Source of the DNA: Clitopilus passeckerianus
Lineage: Eukaryota; Basidiomycota; Agaricomycetes; Agaricales; Entolomataceae
Reading direction: 5' to 3'
Assembly (NCBI GenBank): GCA_944990035.1
Contig: CALYLX010000057.1
Span: 310,001 to 374,000 of the forward strand
DNA: 64,000 bases
Below the pieces are notes generated by a model that ran no database searches, had not been told where the DNA came from, and was given only the letters and a program-made list of their open reading frames with translations. Made by a program: the position numbers and the translations under genes. The number at the start of each line of letters is the position of its first letter. Position 1 is the first letter of the stretch. Below, piece after piece: positions 43,623-54,752 of the stretch.

Positions 43623-44476
43623 TCCTCCCAAATTCGTTAAGATCGACACGGAGCAGTCGTTGGAATTTGGTGTTTGAGTCGTGGCATAAACGGTCAGAAG
43701 GACTGCGGTGCTGGATGAACGTATTGTAGCCGAGAGGCTGTTGAGAGCGTCGTCAAAGACGACGACGACGTTCTTCAGGCTTCATTACGCTTAGTCAGCA
43801 AGGACACAAATTGGAAAACGCGTCCCGCGTCTCCGCGTGAACTTGAACCTATCCTGTCTCGCAAACAATAGGATGTCCATAGCTGATTAACTCAAGGCCT
43901 TAATCTGAGTGTTCCACGGACCGCGATATGCGAAAAGGCGAGATGCCGGGACGTGTTGAATGTAGACCTCTGGTGCGTGTTGGTTTCGATCCGAGCAAGA
44001 GGATTTTTCTTAACATTGGAATTTGTTAGATGTATCCATGAGATCGCGCTGTGGATGCTTTCTATGGATATCTAGGTGTCGTTCTGGCGCCTGTCAGTTG
44101 TCGGTTGATGTCGCCCTCCCTTCCTCAGCTTCAGCCAACTCTCAACATTCAACTCTACCTGGGCCTCAAGCGACAAATTCATTAATTTCTCATTTCCCGC
44201 TCCTGGAAACGTGGAGGTAGAACCGGATATAAATCCATTCCTACCTAAAAGGTCTCGCTGAACATGGACCTATCGACCCAGCACCATATCAACTTCCGGG
44301 GAACCGAATTCGCTGGCTTTATTCTTCCAATGATCCCTGAACACGCTGAACACGACGAACACGACTTCACTTATCAGTACGGATGTCAAATTCTGACAGT
44401 GAAAATCCACACTCCCATGCATAACAGAACATATATATCAAGCACTTCCCACTCCAACATATCCCATTATCGCATC
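43623..44476. other. intergenic between the F-box and monooxygenase genes
   Basis: An 854-bp divergent gap. It holds a short GACGAC repeat (43755-43775) and the TATA-like element of the next gene. Four in-frame ATGs upstream of 44477 (for example 44264) exist but would add a compositionally unrelated leader. Confidence 0.4.
44432..44438 (+). promoter_or_regulatory. TATA-like element of the first flavin monooxygenase
   Basis: TATATAT about 40 bp upstream of the ATG at 44477. Its position makes 44477 a better start than the upstream ATGs, which lie 5' of the TATA. Confidence 0.4.
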
Positions 44477-46278
44477 ATGCCTTCCGCAAATCCCTCAAAT
44501 CCCTCTCAACTTCAATCTCAACACCACCAATCACACCACCAAATGCCCCCTCCCACCCTCGACCTAGACGTCCTCCTCGTCGGCGCCGGCTTCTCCGGTA
44601 TCTACCTCCTCCACCACCTGCGCACACTCAACTTCCGCGTCAAAATCTTCGAAGCCGCACCTACCCTCGGCGGGACGTGGTTCTGGAACTCGTACCCCGG
44701 CGCTCGTAGTGATTCCGATTACCACATCTACCAGCTCTCCTTACCTCAACTCTGGCAGGGGGAGGAGTGGAATTGGGGAGAGAGGTATGCAGGACGGGAG
44801 GAGATGATGGCTTATTTTGAGCATGTGGAGAGGAAGCTTGACTTGAAGAAGGATTGTTATTTTAACACCGAGGTGAAGGGGGCGAGGTTTGATAAAGGGG
44901 AGGATAGGTGGATTGTGGAGGCTGAGAATGGAGCACGGGCGAAAGCAAGGTGGATCATCCTATGCACGGGCTTCGCGTCGAAGCCTCTTTATCCCGACAT
45001 ACCTGGGTTGGATACCTTCAAGGGGGAGGTTCACCATACCGCCCGCTGGCCCCAATCCGGGGTAGACCTGAACGGAAAACGCGTAGGGGTGATAGGGACA
45101 GGCGCATCAGGCGTCCAGGTCATACAAGAGCTCGGACCGAAAGTCAAGTCCCTAACCGTATTCCAACGGACACCCAACCTCGCTCTCCCTATGGGGCAGT
45201 ATACGTTGGACGAGAAGACGAAGAAGAGGATGAAAGACGAGCTTTACCCAATCTACTTCAACTTCCGGCCTCAGACGTTCGGAGGGTTCCATCACGCTCT
45301 CCCGCCCACCCCTCTCTCAGTCGCTCTTAAGGAAAGCCCGGAGCAGGTCCGTCTTAACCTCGAAGACCTCTGGGCGAAAGGCGGGTTCTGGGTCTGGCTC
45401 GCCTCCTATGGCGACATCTTCGCGGACCCCACCTCCAACCGCGTCCTATACGATTTCTGGAAGAAGAAGGTTAGGCAGAGGTTGAGTGACGCCGGTGTAC
45501 CCGAGGGTGTGAGGGAGAAATTGGCACCTGAGGAGCCGAGGCATGCGTTTGGGATCAAGAGGCCGAGTTTGGAGAGGGGGTATTGGGAGACGTACGCACG
45601 GACGAATGTTGAGTTGGTTGATTTGGGGGAGAGGCCGATTGAGTGTGCTGGACCGAGGGGGGTGAGGACGAGTGATGGGAGGGAGTATGAGTTGGACGCG
45701 TTGGTGCTGGCGACGGGGTTCGATGCTGTCTCTGGACCAATTTCGTCCATCCAGATCGAGGGGACGAACGGGGAGATGGTGGGGGAGAAGTGGAAAGGGG
45801 GATTGAAGACGTATTTGGGGACCATGACGAGTGGGTATCCGAATATGTTTTTCGTGTATGGCCCACATGGGCCTACTCAGTTTTGTAATGGGCCGACTTG
45901 TATCGTGAGTTATCACCTCCTGCTCTCTGACATCTTTCGGCTATGCTAATGCCCCTTTCTGGATTGCAGGAAATTCAAGCAAACTGGATCATCACCCTCC
46001 TCCAACACCTGCGTTCGCAGGACTACACCGTCGTCGAACCATTAGCTGCAGCCGAAGCGGCTTACAGCAAAACCGTCAACGATATCTTCTCGGCTGGGTT
46101 GTGGTTGACGACGAAGAGCTCTTATAATGGTGGGAACGTCCCAGGGAAGAAGGTGGAGAGTATGAACTTCGGCGGTGGTGTGCCGATGTATAGACAGTTG
46201 TTGAAGGAGGAAGAGGATGGGGGGTACAAGGGGCTTGTGTTTGGTGGGAAGAGGGAGAAGTCAGCGTGTAAATTGTGA
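44477..46278 (+). CDS. Baeyer-Villiger-type flavin monooxygenase (copy 1)
   Basis: Exon 1 (44477-45904) and exon 2 (45970-46278), 578 aa. The FAD-binding Rossmann motif GAGFSG (residues about 40-46) follows LDVLLV. The BVMO fingerprint FKGEVHHTARWP, a second NADPH-binding motif GTGASG and the ATGFDAVSG motif are all present. These enzymes insert one oxygen atom into ketones using FAD, NADPH and O2 to give esters or lactones; the substrate is unknown. Start chosen at MPSANPSNPS because of the TATA position and because the copy at 53011-54752 starts at the equivalent place. The intron position is identical in both copies. A polar Gln/His/Pro-rich N-terminus precedes the domain. Confidence 0.9.
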
Positions 46279-46629
46279 TTTATTTTTTGCTTGTTTTTTT
46301 TCCTGTAAGTTTTGTACTTTAGAATATATGACTCTGATATATGATTCTGTGTAATATCTCCTGGGTCTGCGAGCGAGAACAACGTACCGGTCCCAAACCT
46401 GGCCGCACTTCGGAGGCAAGCCATCGGACACCGGATGCTGCTCTTTTCCTTAGCTAAGCAATTCGCACCGATACCCGGACCGACTGGTTTGGCCCTTGCC
46501 TCGTGAATTCAGCAGGCTTGGACTCAGTACTCAGAGCCAGTCCATAGGTCTTTCCTGAACACTCATCTCCATGTCGTAGCCTTGACGTCTTAACGCTTTA
46601 ACGTTCAAAGTTCAACGCTAAGAGTCACG
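46279..46629. other. intergenic, 3' of monooxygenase copy 1
   Basis: A 351-bp stretch between two plus-strand genes. T-rich 3' flank (46280-46330). I see no gene. Confidence 0.4.
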
Positions 46630-47321
46630 ATGAACACAGGAACACCATCCTGGCCATCCCTCTACAACCCAGGCGTAGAAATCTTGCACATAGACGGTCG
46701 GAACGCTACTCAACCTGAGGGGTTTTATTTACACCAAGCTAATGGTGAGTCCTTCATTTTCTCTCATCCTGCGTTCTACTGTAAATCTGAGTTGATGGCA
46801 TAATCAGACGTCTTTCTATTCACATTCTTCTGGATGCTCGCATTCTACATCCCACTCTTCGGTCTCTGTGGGGGGTACGCCTTTCTCAACCTCAACTTCC
46901 CACCTAAACCCTCTCCACGTCCTCATGAACCCGACGAAGCCCAGCCATCTTCTACATACCCACTGACCACGATCCAGTCAACCCGCACCCCACGGAGCAC
47001 GACTCCTGCCTTCCGGCCACAGAAACCTCCCAAGGTCAAAGAACGACGATCTCGCCTGACATTCGCCTTATTGGTCCTCCTGACGTTCCTTGGGTTGGGG
47101 TTGGCTGGTGCCATTATTGGGAGTGCGATATTGGGGTTTACGGTCTTCGGGTTGTTCAAGTCGGGGAATTTTAATGTGTCGACGTGGATACCTTTTTTGC
47201 TTGCGGTACTGCAGTGTTTGATTGGGCTTTTGAGGTATGTTGGTTGTTGGATGCCTTGAGAGTCAAGCTGATTTTATTTTCTTGGTGTAGTCTTTGGCCG
47301 TCGATTATAGATATCCTATAA
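46630..47321 (+). CDS. conserved fungal integral membrane protein
   Basis: Exons 46630-46744, 46808-47234 and 47291-47321 give 190 aa, all phases matching. The N-terminus (NPGVEILHIDGRNATQPEG) precedes the first membrane helix (FLFTFFWMLAFYIPLFGLCG). A Pro/Arg-rich loop follows, then RRSRLTFALLVLL with a Gly/Ala-rich helix (LAGAIIGSAILGFTVFGLF) and a third helix (WIPFLLAVLQCLIGLL) running into LWPSIIDIL at the end. I recognise this as a conserved uncharacterised membrane protein of higher fungi, without known function. The sequence is complete; the last exon encodes only ten residues. Confidence 0.75.
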
Positions 47322-47476
47322 ATAGATTCTACCCACACTGTACCTTTAGATTCAGAAATCATTGCATTATAACAATAACACTCTGTATTCCAATCACGAA
47401 ACGAAGGCATTATTCCAAAATTATTATAAGCGTAACACGAGCCAAGCAGAGAACTACCCCAGCCTATACCCTAAAC

Positions 47477-48650
47477 CTACCCTCTCCTCCTCGACCCCGG
47501 CCCCAACAACCCACAAGCCTCCGCAACACTCCTCCTAACCTCCTCCATCCCAAACCCCAACCTCTCACTCGTAACAATCGGGGGCAAACAATACGGGCCC
47601 TTCTCCACCAACTCCCTCTTCAACCCCCCTATCACCTCCGCAATCTTCCCCGTCGGCACCATATCCGCTTTCGTCAACACCGCTTGAATCGTGTACGGTT
47701 GGGCACGACTGGTAGAGGAGGTGGGAGAGGGAGAGAGGAGCTTGGAGGAGAGATGGGAGAGCATTTGGATGTCGGAGTCTTTGAGCCCGTGGGAGGCGTT
47801 GATTAGGATGAAGACGCGGCGGAGTCTGTGGAATTGGGGGTGGTTACTTAATGATATGTTATGGGTGAATATGAAGATGGAAAGGACGAACTCCTTGCGG
47901 TTTTCGAGATAATACTCAAATACCTCCCCCCATTCCGGCCGTCCGCGCGCGCCATAGCCTGGTGCGTCGACGAGGACGGCTTTGCCGGGCTCGCGGCCTA
48001 GGCGGTAGAAGTTGAGCGAGCGGGTGCGGCCCTGTTTGCCGGTGAGCGAGAGCGAGAGCAAAGGAAAAGGCGAAGCGGAAGCAGATGAAAGGCGAGTGTA
48101 AGACAAGGCAAGGTGAAGTTAGCTTAGGAAAAGGGGAAGAGAGGGAAAATACTTACAGCTTTCTTACTCGTATTCAACAAATCCCTCCTCCCAAGAACAG
48201 CATTAAGCAGCGTCGACTTGCCGACATTTGCACGTCCTATTACGATGATCTTGCATAGAAAACAACGCGTCAGCACTTCAGCAATGCATCGTGAAGGAAT
48301 TGACTCACCTCAGGCAGTCCACCACACTTCGGTAAAGAGTTCTTTGAACCGGCGGCGCCAAGGAAGGTAGCAGATGCATGGTCGTGGAAGAGGTCTTGGA
48401 CTAGGGTTGATGTGGGTGTTGGTTTTGGCCCCGGTTTTGGTTTTGAGTTTGCATTTGCGCTTGCGCTTGGTGCTGCTGTCGAATTGTTGGTCGTACTGGT
48501 GCTTGTTACGGTGGAGGTGGAAATAGCTCGTAGCTGTGCACTATGTCTAGCTCTGAACCGTACGAGAGATACCGATGAGAAGAGACGTGGATATGGACGT
48601 GTTGACCGAAATAATGGCGACACTGGTGAGAGGAGGGAAGGAAGGGACAT
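47477..48650 (-). CDS. mitochondrial EngB/YihA-type GTPase
   Basis: Four exons: 48650-48309, 48249-48157, 48031-about 47892 and 47825-47477, about 307 aa. The N-terminal 60 residues are Arg/Ser-rich without acidic residues (RSTRPYPRLFSSVSLVRFRA), a mitochondrial presequence. GTPase motifs: G1 GRANVGKS, G2 region GRTRSLNFY, G3 DAPGYG, G4 TKAD. EngB-family GTPases assist large ribosomal subunit assembly, in bacteria and by extension in mitochondria (family knowledge). A Ser/Thr/Asn-rich spacer lies between presequence and G domain. The gene is divergent from the phosphotransferase-like gene with an 82-bp gap. Confidence 0.87.
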
Positions 48651-48732
48651 CGCGTGCGGTGTTGGCTAAATTGGGCCAGATCACCAAGCGCCACAGGTCG
48701 ATCATTAACAGCTTTATCCCGGGCTCCCACCT
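48651..48732. promoter_or_regulatory. short shared promoter between divergent genes
   Basis: Only 82 bp separate the ATG of the EngB-type gene (48650, minus) from the predicted ATG of the phosphotransferase-like gene (48733, plus). If both starts are right, a common bidirectional promoter is likely, or the 5' leaders overlap. Confidence 0.4.
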
Positions 48733-50034
48733 ATGCTGCTTCCTTACTGGAATCGTTCGGGCCAGGTTACCCACCTTGAGTCTTATCCAGAGTCATTCGA
48801 AGACTGGACGCACGGCGACGATATTTCCGCAGCTCGTCAAGGCCTCCACGATGCGGTAAAAGCAATCCTGTTGTTCGAACAAGGTGCAGAGCCATGGACA
48901 TGAATATTGTATGGCTTTCTGGATTAGATGGACGCGTGGCTTACTTACTCATTGACCTATAGACTCTCGATGCCACATTTGATGATGATACCTCAGTGAT
49001 AGTCCGACAACGCCGCAAATACACCTCCGACCCAATCTTCGAGAATTGGAGCCTTGCCAAATCCCAGGCTGAGATACAGCTTCTCCGTTGGCTCTCTGAC
49101 ACTAGCAGGATTCCAGTGCCGCCTGCCATTGCCGTTGGTAACCCTGGTGCTGAGTTTTCGATCCAGGAAAAGATGACGGGATCCACTCCCGCGACTGAAT
49201 GGCATTCGTTGTCTGGCTCTGCAAAGGTACGGGGGAACTGCTTGATGAATTACTCTTGCTTATAGTCCAGAAATTAAGGATCGTTTACTCTCGGACTATG
49301 TCGACGTAATACTAGAGCTCTTCAATCTCCATGTGCCTCAGCGCATTGGCTCTGTATCGGCCAACTGGGTTGGATCCAGCACCGTAAACATTGGGCCCCG
49401 TCTCGGTCCCAATCCCTTTCATTCCAGCTCCAAGGTCTTTGATGACATATTCGAGTACATCCAGTTTCTCGTTACTTTGAAGCGGCAGGCCGTGAACAAT
49501 ATGAAGCCTGAGGAACAACTTCGTGCCGAGGAGACGTTATCCTCCGTTCAGTCGAAAGTTTTAACTCTCCTACAAAGCATCAACGATCCTTTGTTACTCC
49601 GCTGCGTCCTCACTCACGGCGACCTCCACACCTATAACATTCTCGTAAATACTAGTGGGAATATCACGGCTGTTCTGGACTGGGAGATCAACTATATTCA
49701 GCCTGCTGTGCTCAGTGCCGAGTACCCTACGTGGCTTTCCGATCAAGGGGTTTACGATCCTCGATTTGCTTCTGATAATTTTTGGTGGGATGAAAGTCCC
49801 GAGGAAAGACAAAGGCTCTGCGCCACATTTGAAGAGCCATGTTCTTCAGCACGCTCAACGCCAATGACACTCAAATTCCCTACTTCTTAGATGGTTCGCG
49901 ACCGCGATCCCCAATTTCATAAATGTTTAATCGAGGGACGCGATATTAGAGCCATAGTTGGCTGGTTGACTGACACTTCCGTAGAGCCTGGCTTTGAACG
50001 TTTGCACTTGTGGGCAACGTCTCAACTTGAGTGA
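48733..50034 (+). CDS. aminoglycoside phosphotransferase (APH)-fold protein
   Basis: Exons: 48733-48855 (MLLPYWNRSGQVTHLES), 48963-49226, then 49279 onward. Exon 2 carries IVRQRRKYTSDP and AEIQLLRWLSDT. Exon 3 has the catalytic CVLTHGDLHTYNIL (Brenner-type HGD...N) and the metal motif VLDWE, then WWDESPEERQRL. The family phosphorylates small molecules such as aminoglycosides or choline; in Agaricomycetes this large family has no known substrate. The acceptor before exon 3 (ATTAAG) is A-rich but the only one in phase. TAG at 49888-49890 separates the domain from a well-conserved tail (FHKCLIEGRDIRAIVGWLTD, ending 50034). That TAG may be removed with a 54-nt intron, but no GT donor fits, so a nonsense mutation is possible. 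The exon 1-2 join is also uncertain. Confidence 0.68.
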
Positions 50035-50652
50035 TTCTTATCATCACATTGAGGCGTACTTTGTAGTGTTTGTCTTGAGTGAGATTGCTGAATGTGTATT
50101 CGATAGTATGACGACTTGTAGACATTTTAGGCGCTTACGTTCTCCGGCGTTGATGAAGAAACCCTCACGAAAATGAACACTGTCCAAGAATGCGGTCTCC
50201 GACTAAAGTTGGGGAAGACGAGTTTTGGTCTTCTGCTCACAAGTATCAATGAAGGGTGTATTACGCAAATGATAGAAACTTGAAGGCGAGGAGGGGGAAC
50301 ATGAGGTGGTGGCCACGGCGAAAGAAGAGCGGGAGGAGAGTGGCGCAAAGTATAGCCTCTCCTCCCTATTTCCAAATAACCTAATAAGGAGGTGGCAGAA
50401 GATTGTACTATCGTATCGTATTCGGTCTCTGACTCTCGCCACCAAGTCACGGTGAGACGATGCGATTGTGTGGGCTTAACAGAATGGGCATTATTTATCT
50501 GACGTGCTTCAACGCGCGACGCTGAAATGATATCGCATTTGCTATGTTTTGGTACGAGGCTTGGACGAGACGGCAAAGCTACAAGTCTTGTGCGTATCCA
50601 TGGATGTGTTTTATTTCCTCCCATCATGACACCTTTGATCCTGTTGTTTCTT
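50035..50652. other. intergenic between convergent genes
   Basis: A 618-bp stretch between the 3' ends of the APH-fold and F-box genes. Frames here look accidental. Nothing else was seen. Confidence 0.4.
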
Positions 50653-52071
50653 TCATAATGCTTCCAAATCATCGAAAGCCGACACGTCGTCCGAAGAATC
50701 GCTTTCCTCGCTTGACTCCTCATCAGAGGTAGAATATTCTGTGCCTCCGTCTTCCGAATCTTCCCCAAATGTTACAGTCTGGACACAGATGTGATCTGTA
50801 TCCAGATCCGACGACACTGGAAGGCTAAGAGAGGTTAGCTGGGGTGGGTCGAGCGGCAGCCACGTGCACGCCTCTTTGAAGGCATCCATCACGTCAAGGT
50901 CGAATGGGACAGGGCAGAGGAAGAAAATGTGCTCAAAGTCTCTCACGTCCCACAGATATTGCATGGACTTCAATGATGGGAAGTATGCAACGCTATCCGA
51001 GAAATCTTTCTTCGCAGTTGGCCAGTTGACGTATACGGAGTAGACATCGATTCGTTTGACACTTGGGAATTCGATTCGACTGTCGCTTGCAGAAGGGAGC
51101 TTGTCAAGGACTAAATGCTCAACCTTTGGACAATTTGGGAGGATGGAATGAATGGGTGGGGTCGTCTCGGGGGTCCAACACAGAAGTGCTAGATACTCGA
51201 GCTGACTTCCGTTCTTCTGAAGGAACGCAGAGAACTCGGCAAGCACGAGGTTTTGGCGGAAAATAGTGTAAACAGACGACCACATAATCACACTCTGAGC
51301 TACAGAGCCGATAGTCAATCGTTTGAGCATCGGAAGACGCCATTTACTGAAAAGCTCCCAATTCCAGATCCCAACCCGTAACTCCTCTAAAACAGGGAAA
51401 ACTGTGAGCGGTGGCGGCCATGTTTCAGGTTGCACACCGAAGAAGGTCCTCCCTATGTGGCTATCCACAGGTGTGATTGAAAGTTTGCGGATTCTATCTG
51501 CGGCCTGAACGAACCATGGCAGTAGCTCGCAATACTCCATAAAGTCGACAGACTCTCCAAATTGGAAATGAGTTATCCGAGCGAGTTTCGGATCGCCAAG
51601 AATGGAGTGAACGATTTCATGTGTTATATACGAGCGAATGTTGAGGGCCTTGAGCCTGGGACATAGGTGCGGAAGGGTGCGCATGATCGATCTTCTAGTA
51701 TTCTCCCGGGCTTTGAGTTCCTCGCCGTAGAGATCGTCAGCGTCGAATCTGCCGAGATCGGTGTCTACTCTGCATCGGTCTGAAAAGGTCAACTCCTCAA
51801 CCAGAGAGCCAAGGGTCGAATTTGACAGAGTATACATCAAGGGCTCTAGCTGCGAAGAGCGCCTGAGGATGATATGTTGATATAGGAGAGGAGTGGCTAA
51901 GCGGTTCCATTGCCTGCACACGAGGCCAAGGGATTTTTTTTGCTGAAGGATACGGGACCAGAAGGAGGTTGGGCCTAACGAGTTGTTGTGATTGAAAACT
52001 GAATGGTGTAGTACCGATTTTTTCAAGATGCCCTGAAGTACTTCATCCGGAAAGTCGAAGGTTAGATCCAT
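50653..52071 (-). CDS. F-box-like protein with acidic C-terminus
   Basis: A single exon of 472 aa from ATG 52071. The F-box-like start reads FDFPDEVLQGILKKSV, then SLGLVCRQWNRLATPLLYQH. LRR-like spacing follows (CPRLKALNIRSY, LPMLKRLTIGSV, CPKVEHLVLDKLP). The last 35 residues are Glu/Asp/Ser-rich (SDEESSEESDSSDD), which is unusual for the family. The frame is intact, in contrast to the F-box gene at 24618. Likely an SCF adaptor; target unknown. Confidence 0.78.
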   Translation of the reverse strand: MDLTFDFPDEVLQGILKKSVLHHSVFNHNNSLGPTSFWSRILQQKKSLGLVCRQWNRLATPLLYQHIILRRSSQLEPLMYTLSNSTLGSLVEELTFSDRCRVDTDLGRFDADDLYGEELKARENTRRSIMRTLPHLCPRLKALNIRSYITHEIVHSILGDPKLARITHFQFGESVDFMEYCELLPWFVQAADRIRKLSITPVDSHIGRTFFGVQPETWPPPLTVFPVLEELRVGIWNWELFSKWRLPMLKRLTIGSVAQSVIMWSSVYTIFRQNLVLAEFSAFLQKNGSQLEYLALLCWTPETTPPIHSILPNCPKVEHLVLDKLPSASDSRIEFPSVKRIDVYSVYVNWPTAKKDFSDSVAYFPSLKSMQYLWDVRDFEHIFFLCPVPFDLDVMDAFKEACTWLPLDPPQLTSLSLPVSSDLDTDHICVQTVTFGEDSEDGGTEYSTSDEESSEESDSSDDVSAFDDLEAL

Positions 52072-53010
52072 TGAAAGAGTGAATAGCAGACGAAAGATAA
52101 TTCTCGAGGGATACTGAGGGATACTGAGGGTAGGGACGAGGATTAAGCCAAAACTTGGTTCTTTTGTGGTTTCCCAGCCCGTGATGAACGTTGACTCAGA
52201 GGAGGCTGGTTGACCCCTGGCGATGCTAAGCGTGGGTCAAGATTAATGATTGACATCTAAATGAGTCAGTGGAGGCTTGGCTACGCTTGGATGTCCAGCG
52301 CATCTGAGTCAACTTTTCTCCGACAAACACGTCAAGGACGACGTCTCATATCTGTTTACACGGGTGAGAAGGTGGTGGAATCAGAAGGCAAGAAATGGAA
52401 GGCAAAACTCGCGGCACAAGTTGGCCGGTTGCGGAAGCTGGTTGGTCCACGAGGACCGCAAAGGAAGGGAATATTCCGGAGCCCAGCCAATCATCAGGAC
52501 CAAATGTGATTGTAATGCGTTGCGACAGAATTGCTCTTGGGGATTTGTGGGGCGAGAGACTCGGAGCAGAGCCGCGTACTTTCTGACGCATCTCTGGCGT
52601 AGGGAAGTTAACTTCTAGTGCGGATGGCAAAGAGTTCAGATCTCCCATAGATAGCCTCAAGTGTTTCTGTGTGTATGAAGCCAGCCCCGGAGATTCAATA
52701 TTGCAACCTACTTTACGTCAAGCTGACTATCAATGCGAGCATCATGGAACGACAGAGCAAGAGAAAGTTTAGGGAAATCGTGTGGATGGAATAAGTGAAA
52801 GGCGGTAGCCTTCTAGACAGTGGGTCAGGCATAGTTCAAGATGAGCCTGCATCTTGTAGCTGGCCTCATTAATGTAAAATCGATCGAACCTATTCTGCAA
52901 AAGCAAACAGGAGATCGTTGATGGTACCAGGAAGTATTGTGGTTTGGAATTATTGCATTTGGACTGAAAGTTTGGCCTCATGCATTTACGGTCAGTGTTT
53001 ATCAGAACTA
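52072..53010. other. intergenic between the F-box and monooxygenase copy 2
   Basis: A 939-bp stretch. It contains a tandem GGGATACTGA duplicate (52110-52130). Short frames at 52261-52660 overlap in all directions and look non-coding. Confidence 0.4.
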
Positions 53011-54752
53011 TTACGCAGTAACCTCTACCTCCTTTCCTCCCAAGCCGCCTAAAGTGAACCCCTGATACCCTTTCTCCTCCTCTTCACGAACCAAAGACAA
53101 ATACTTGGGTACGCCTCCCGTGAAATTCATGCTTTCAATCTTCTTCCCCGGCACATTTCCGCCGTTATACCAGGTCCTCGCCTTCAGCCACAGGCCCTTC
53201 TCAAACTGCTCGTTGACAGCCTTAGTGTATGCCGACTCGGAAAGCGGTAGTGGTTCGATGAGGGTGAGGTTCTGGGAACGAAGATGGCAGAGTGCAGCGA
53301 TGATCCAGTCCGCTTGTATCTCCTAATCTCGCGAGCGAGTAAATCGTCATATTCAGAGAGAGAAACAGGAAAACTTACAGCACAAGTCGGGCCATTGCAA
53401 AAGGCGGTTGGCCCATGAGGACCGTAGAGAAAGAACATATTCGGGAACCCTGCAGTCATCAGGCCCAAATACGTGCTGAGGCCCTTCTTCCACTTCTCTC
53501 CAATCTTCTCCCCACTCCCATCCGTCCCTTCAATGTCGATTTGCGAAATCGACCCAGTAACGGCGTCGAACCCGGTCGCCAATACGAGAACATCTAATTC
53601 GTGTTCTTTTCCATCTGACGTGCGCACACCGGAGGGCGTGATGGAAGCGATCGGGTTGGCGGAGATGTCGATGAGCGAAACGTGAGGAAGGTTGTACACC
53701 TCGTAGTACGCTTGCTCCAGACAGGGCCGCTTGACGCCAAACGGGTGAGGTGGCTTCTCCGGAGCTAGAAGCTCTTTCACCTCCTCCCTCATCAACCTCT
53801 CTAAAACCTTCTCCCTCCAGAACTTGTAAACCACCTCGTTTGCTTTCTCGTCAGAGAATACATCGGGGTAGGTTGCAAGCCAATAATAAAAGCCGCCTTT
53901 TGCCCATAGGTCTTCGAGATCAAGGTGGACTTTCTCCGGGCTTTCGGACAGGTCAGATACGAGGGTAGTAGCACGGAGGTCGAACTGGAAACCAGCAAAG
54001 GTTTGCAAGCGGCGAGTAAAGTAGATAGGGTAGAGGTCCTCCTTCATCTTCTCCTGTGTTTCCTTCGTCACCAGATGCTGGACCATTGGGAGTGCGAGAT
54101 TCGGGGTGCGTTGGAAGACCGTAAGCTGTTTAGCTTTTGGTCCACATTCCTGGATGACCTGCACTCCACTTGCGCCCGTGCCAATTACGCCAACACGCTT
54201 TCCTTCCAGGTCCAATCCTTCCTGAGGCCAAAGGGATGTATGATGAACGGTACCCTGGAAGGTGTCTAGGCCGGGAATATGGGGGAAGAGGGGTTTTGAC
54301 GCGAATCCAGTGCAAAGAATCAAGTGTCTTGGCCTTGCAGCAACTCCATTCTCGGTAGACACCTCCCACCGGTTGGTAGACTTATCGAACTTCGCTCCTT
54401 TCACCCTCGTATCGAACAACACATCCTTCTTCACCTCCAGCTTTCCCTCAACATAGTCGAAGTATTTCACCAACTCCTCCCGACCAGGAAACCTCTCAGA
54501 CCAGGTCCAATCTTTCCACAGCTCGGGAAGGGAGAGCTGGTAAATGAAGTAGTCGGAGTCGACACGGGCGCCTGGGTAGCAGTTCCAATACCATGTACCG
54601 CCGAGGTTGGAGCCTGCTTCAAAGATCTTTACAGAGAAATTGAGGCGACGAAGGTGATGGAGGAGGTAGATCCCGGAGAAGCCAGCTCCGACGAGGAGGA
54701 CGTCGAGCTCTGGGTTTGGTAGTTTGTTCGGTGGAGAGTCACTTGACGACAT
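53011..54752 (-). CDS. Baeyer-Villiger-type flavin monooxygenase (copy 2)
   Basis: Exon 1 (54752-53379) and exon 2 (53322-53011), 561 aa. It is a close paralogue of 44477-46278 throughout, in inverted orientation, with the intron at the same place (after CNGPTC-A/I). Motifs: GAGFSG, FQGTVHHTSLWP, GTGASG and ATGFDAVTG. The active start is MSSSDSPPNK; 38 upstream in-frame residues (from 54866) look like leader. Function as for copy 1; the substrate is unknown. The C-terminus (YLSLVREEEEKGYQGF) matches copy 1 (YRQLLKEEEDGGYKGL). Confidence 0.9.

Noticed and set aside
44477..54752. Secondary metabolite gene cluster around the monooxygenases
   Set aside because: No PKS, NRPS, terpene synthase, transporter or pathway regulator lies between or beside them; the intervening genes are unrelated.
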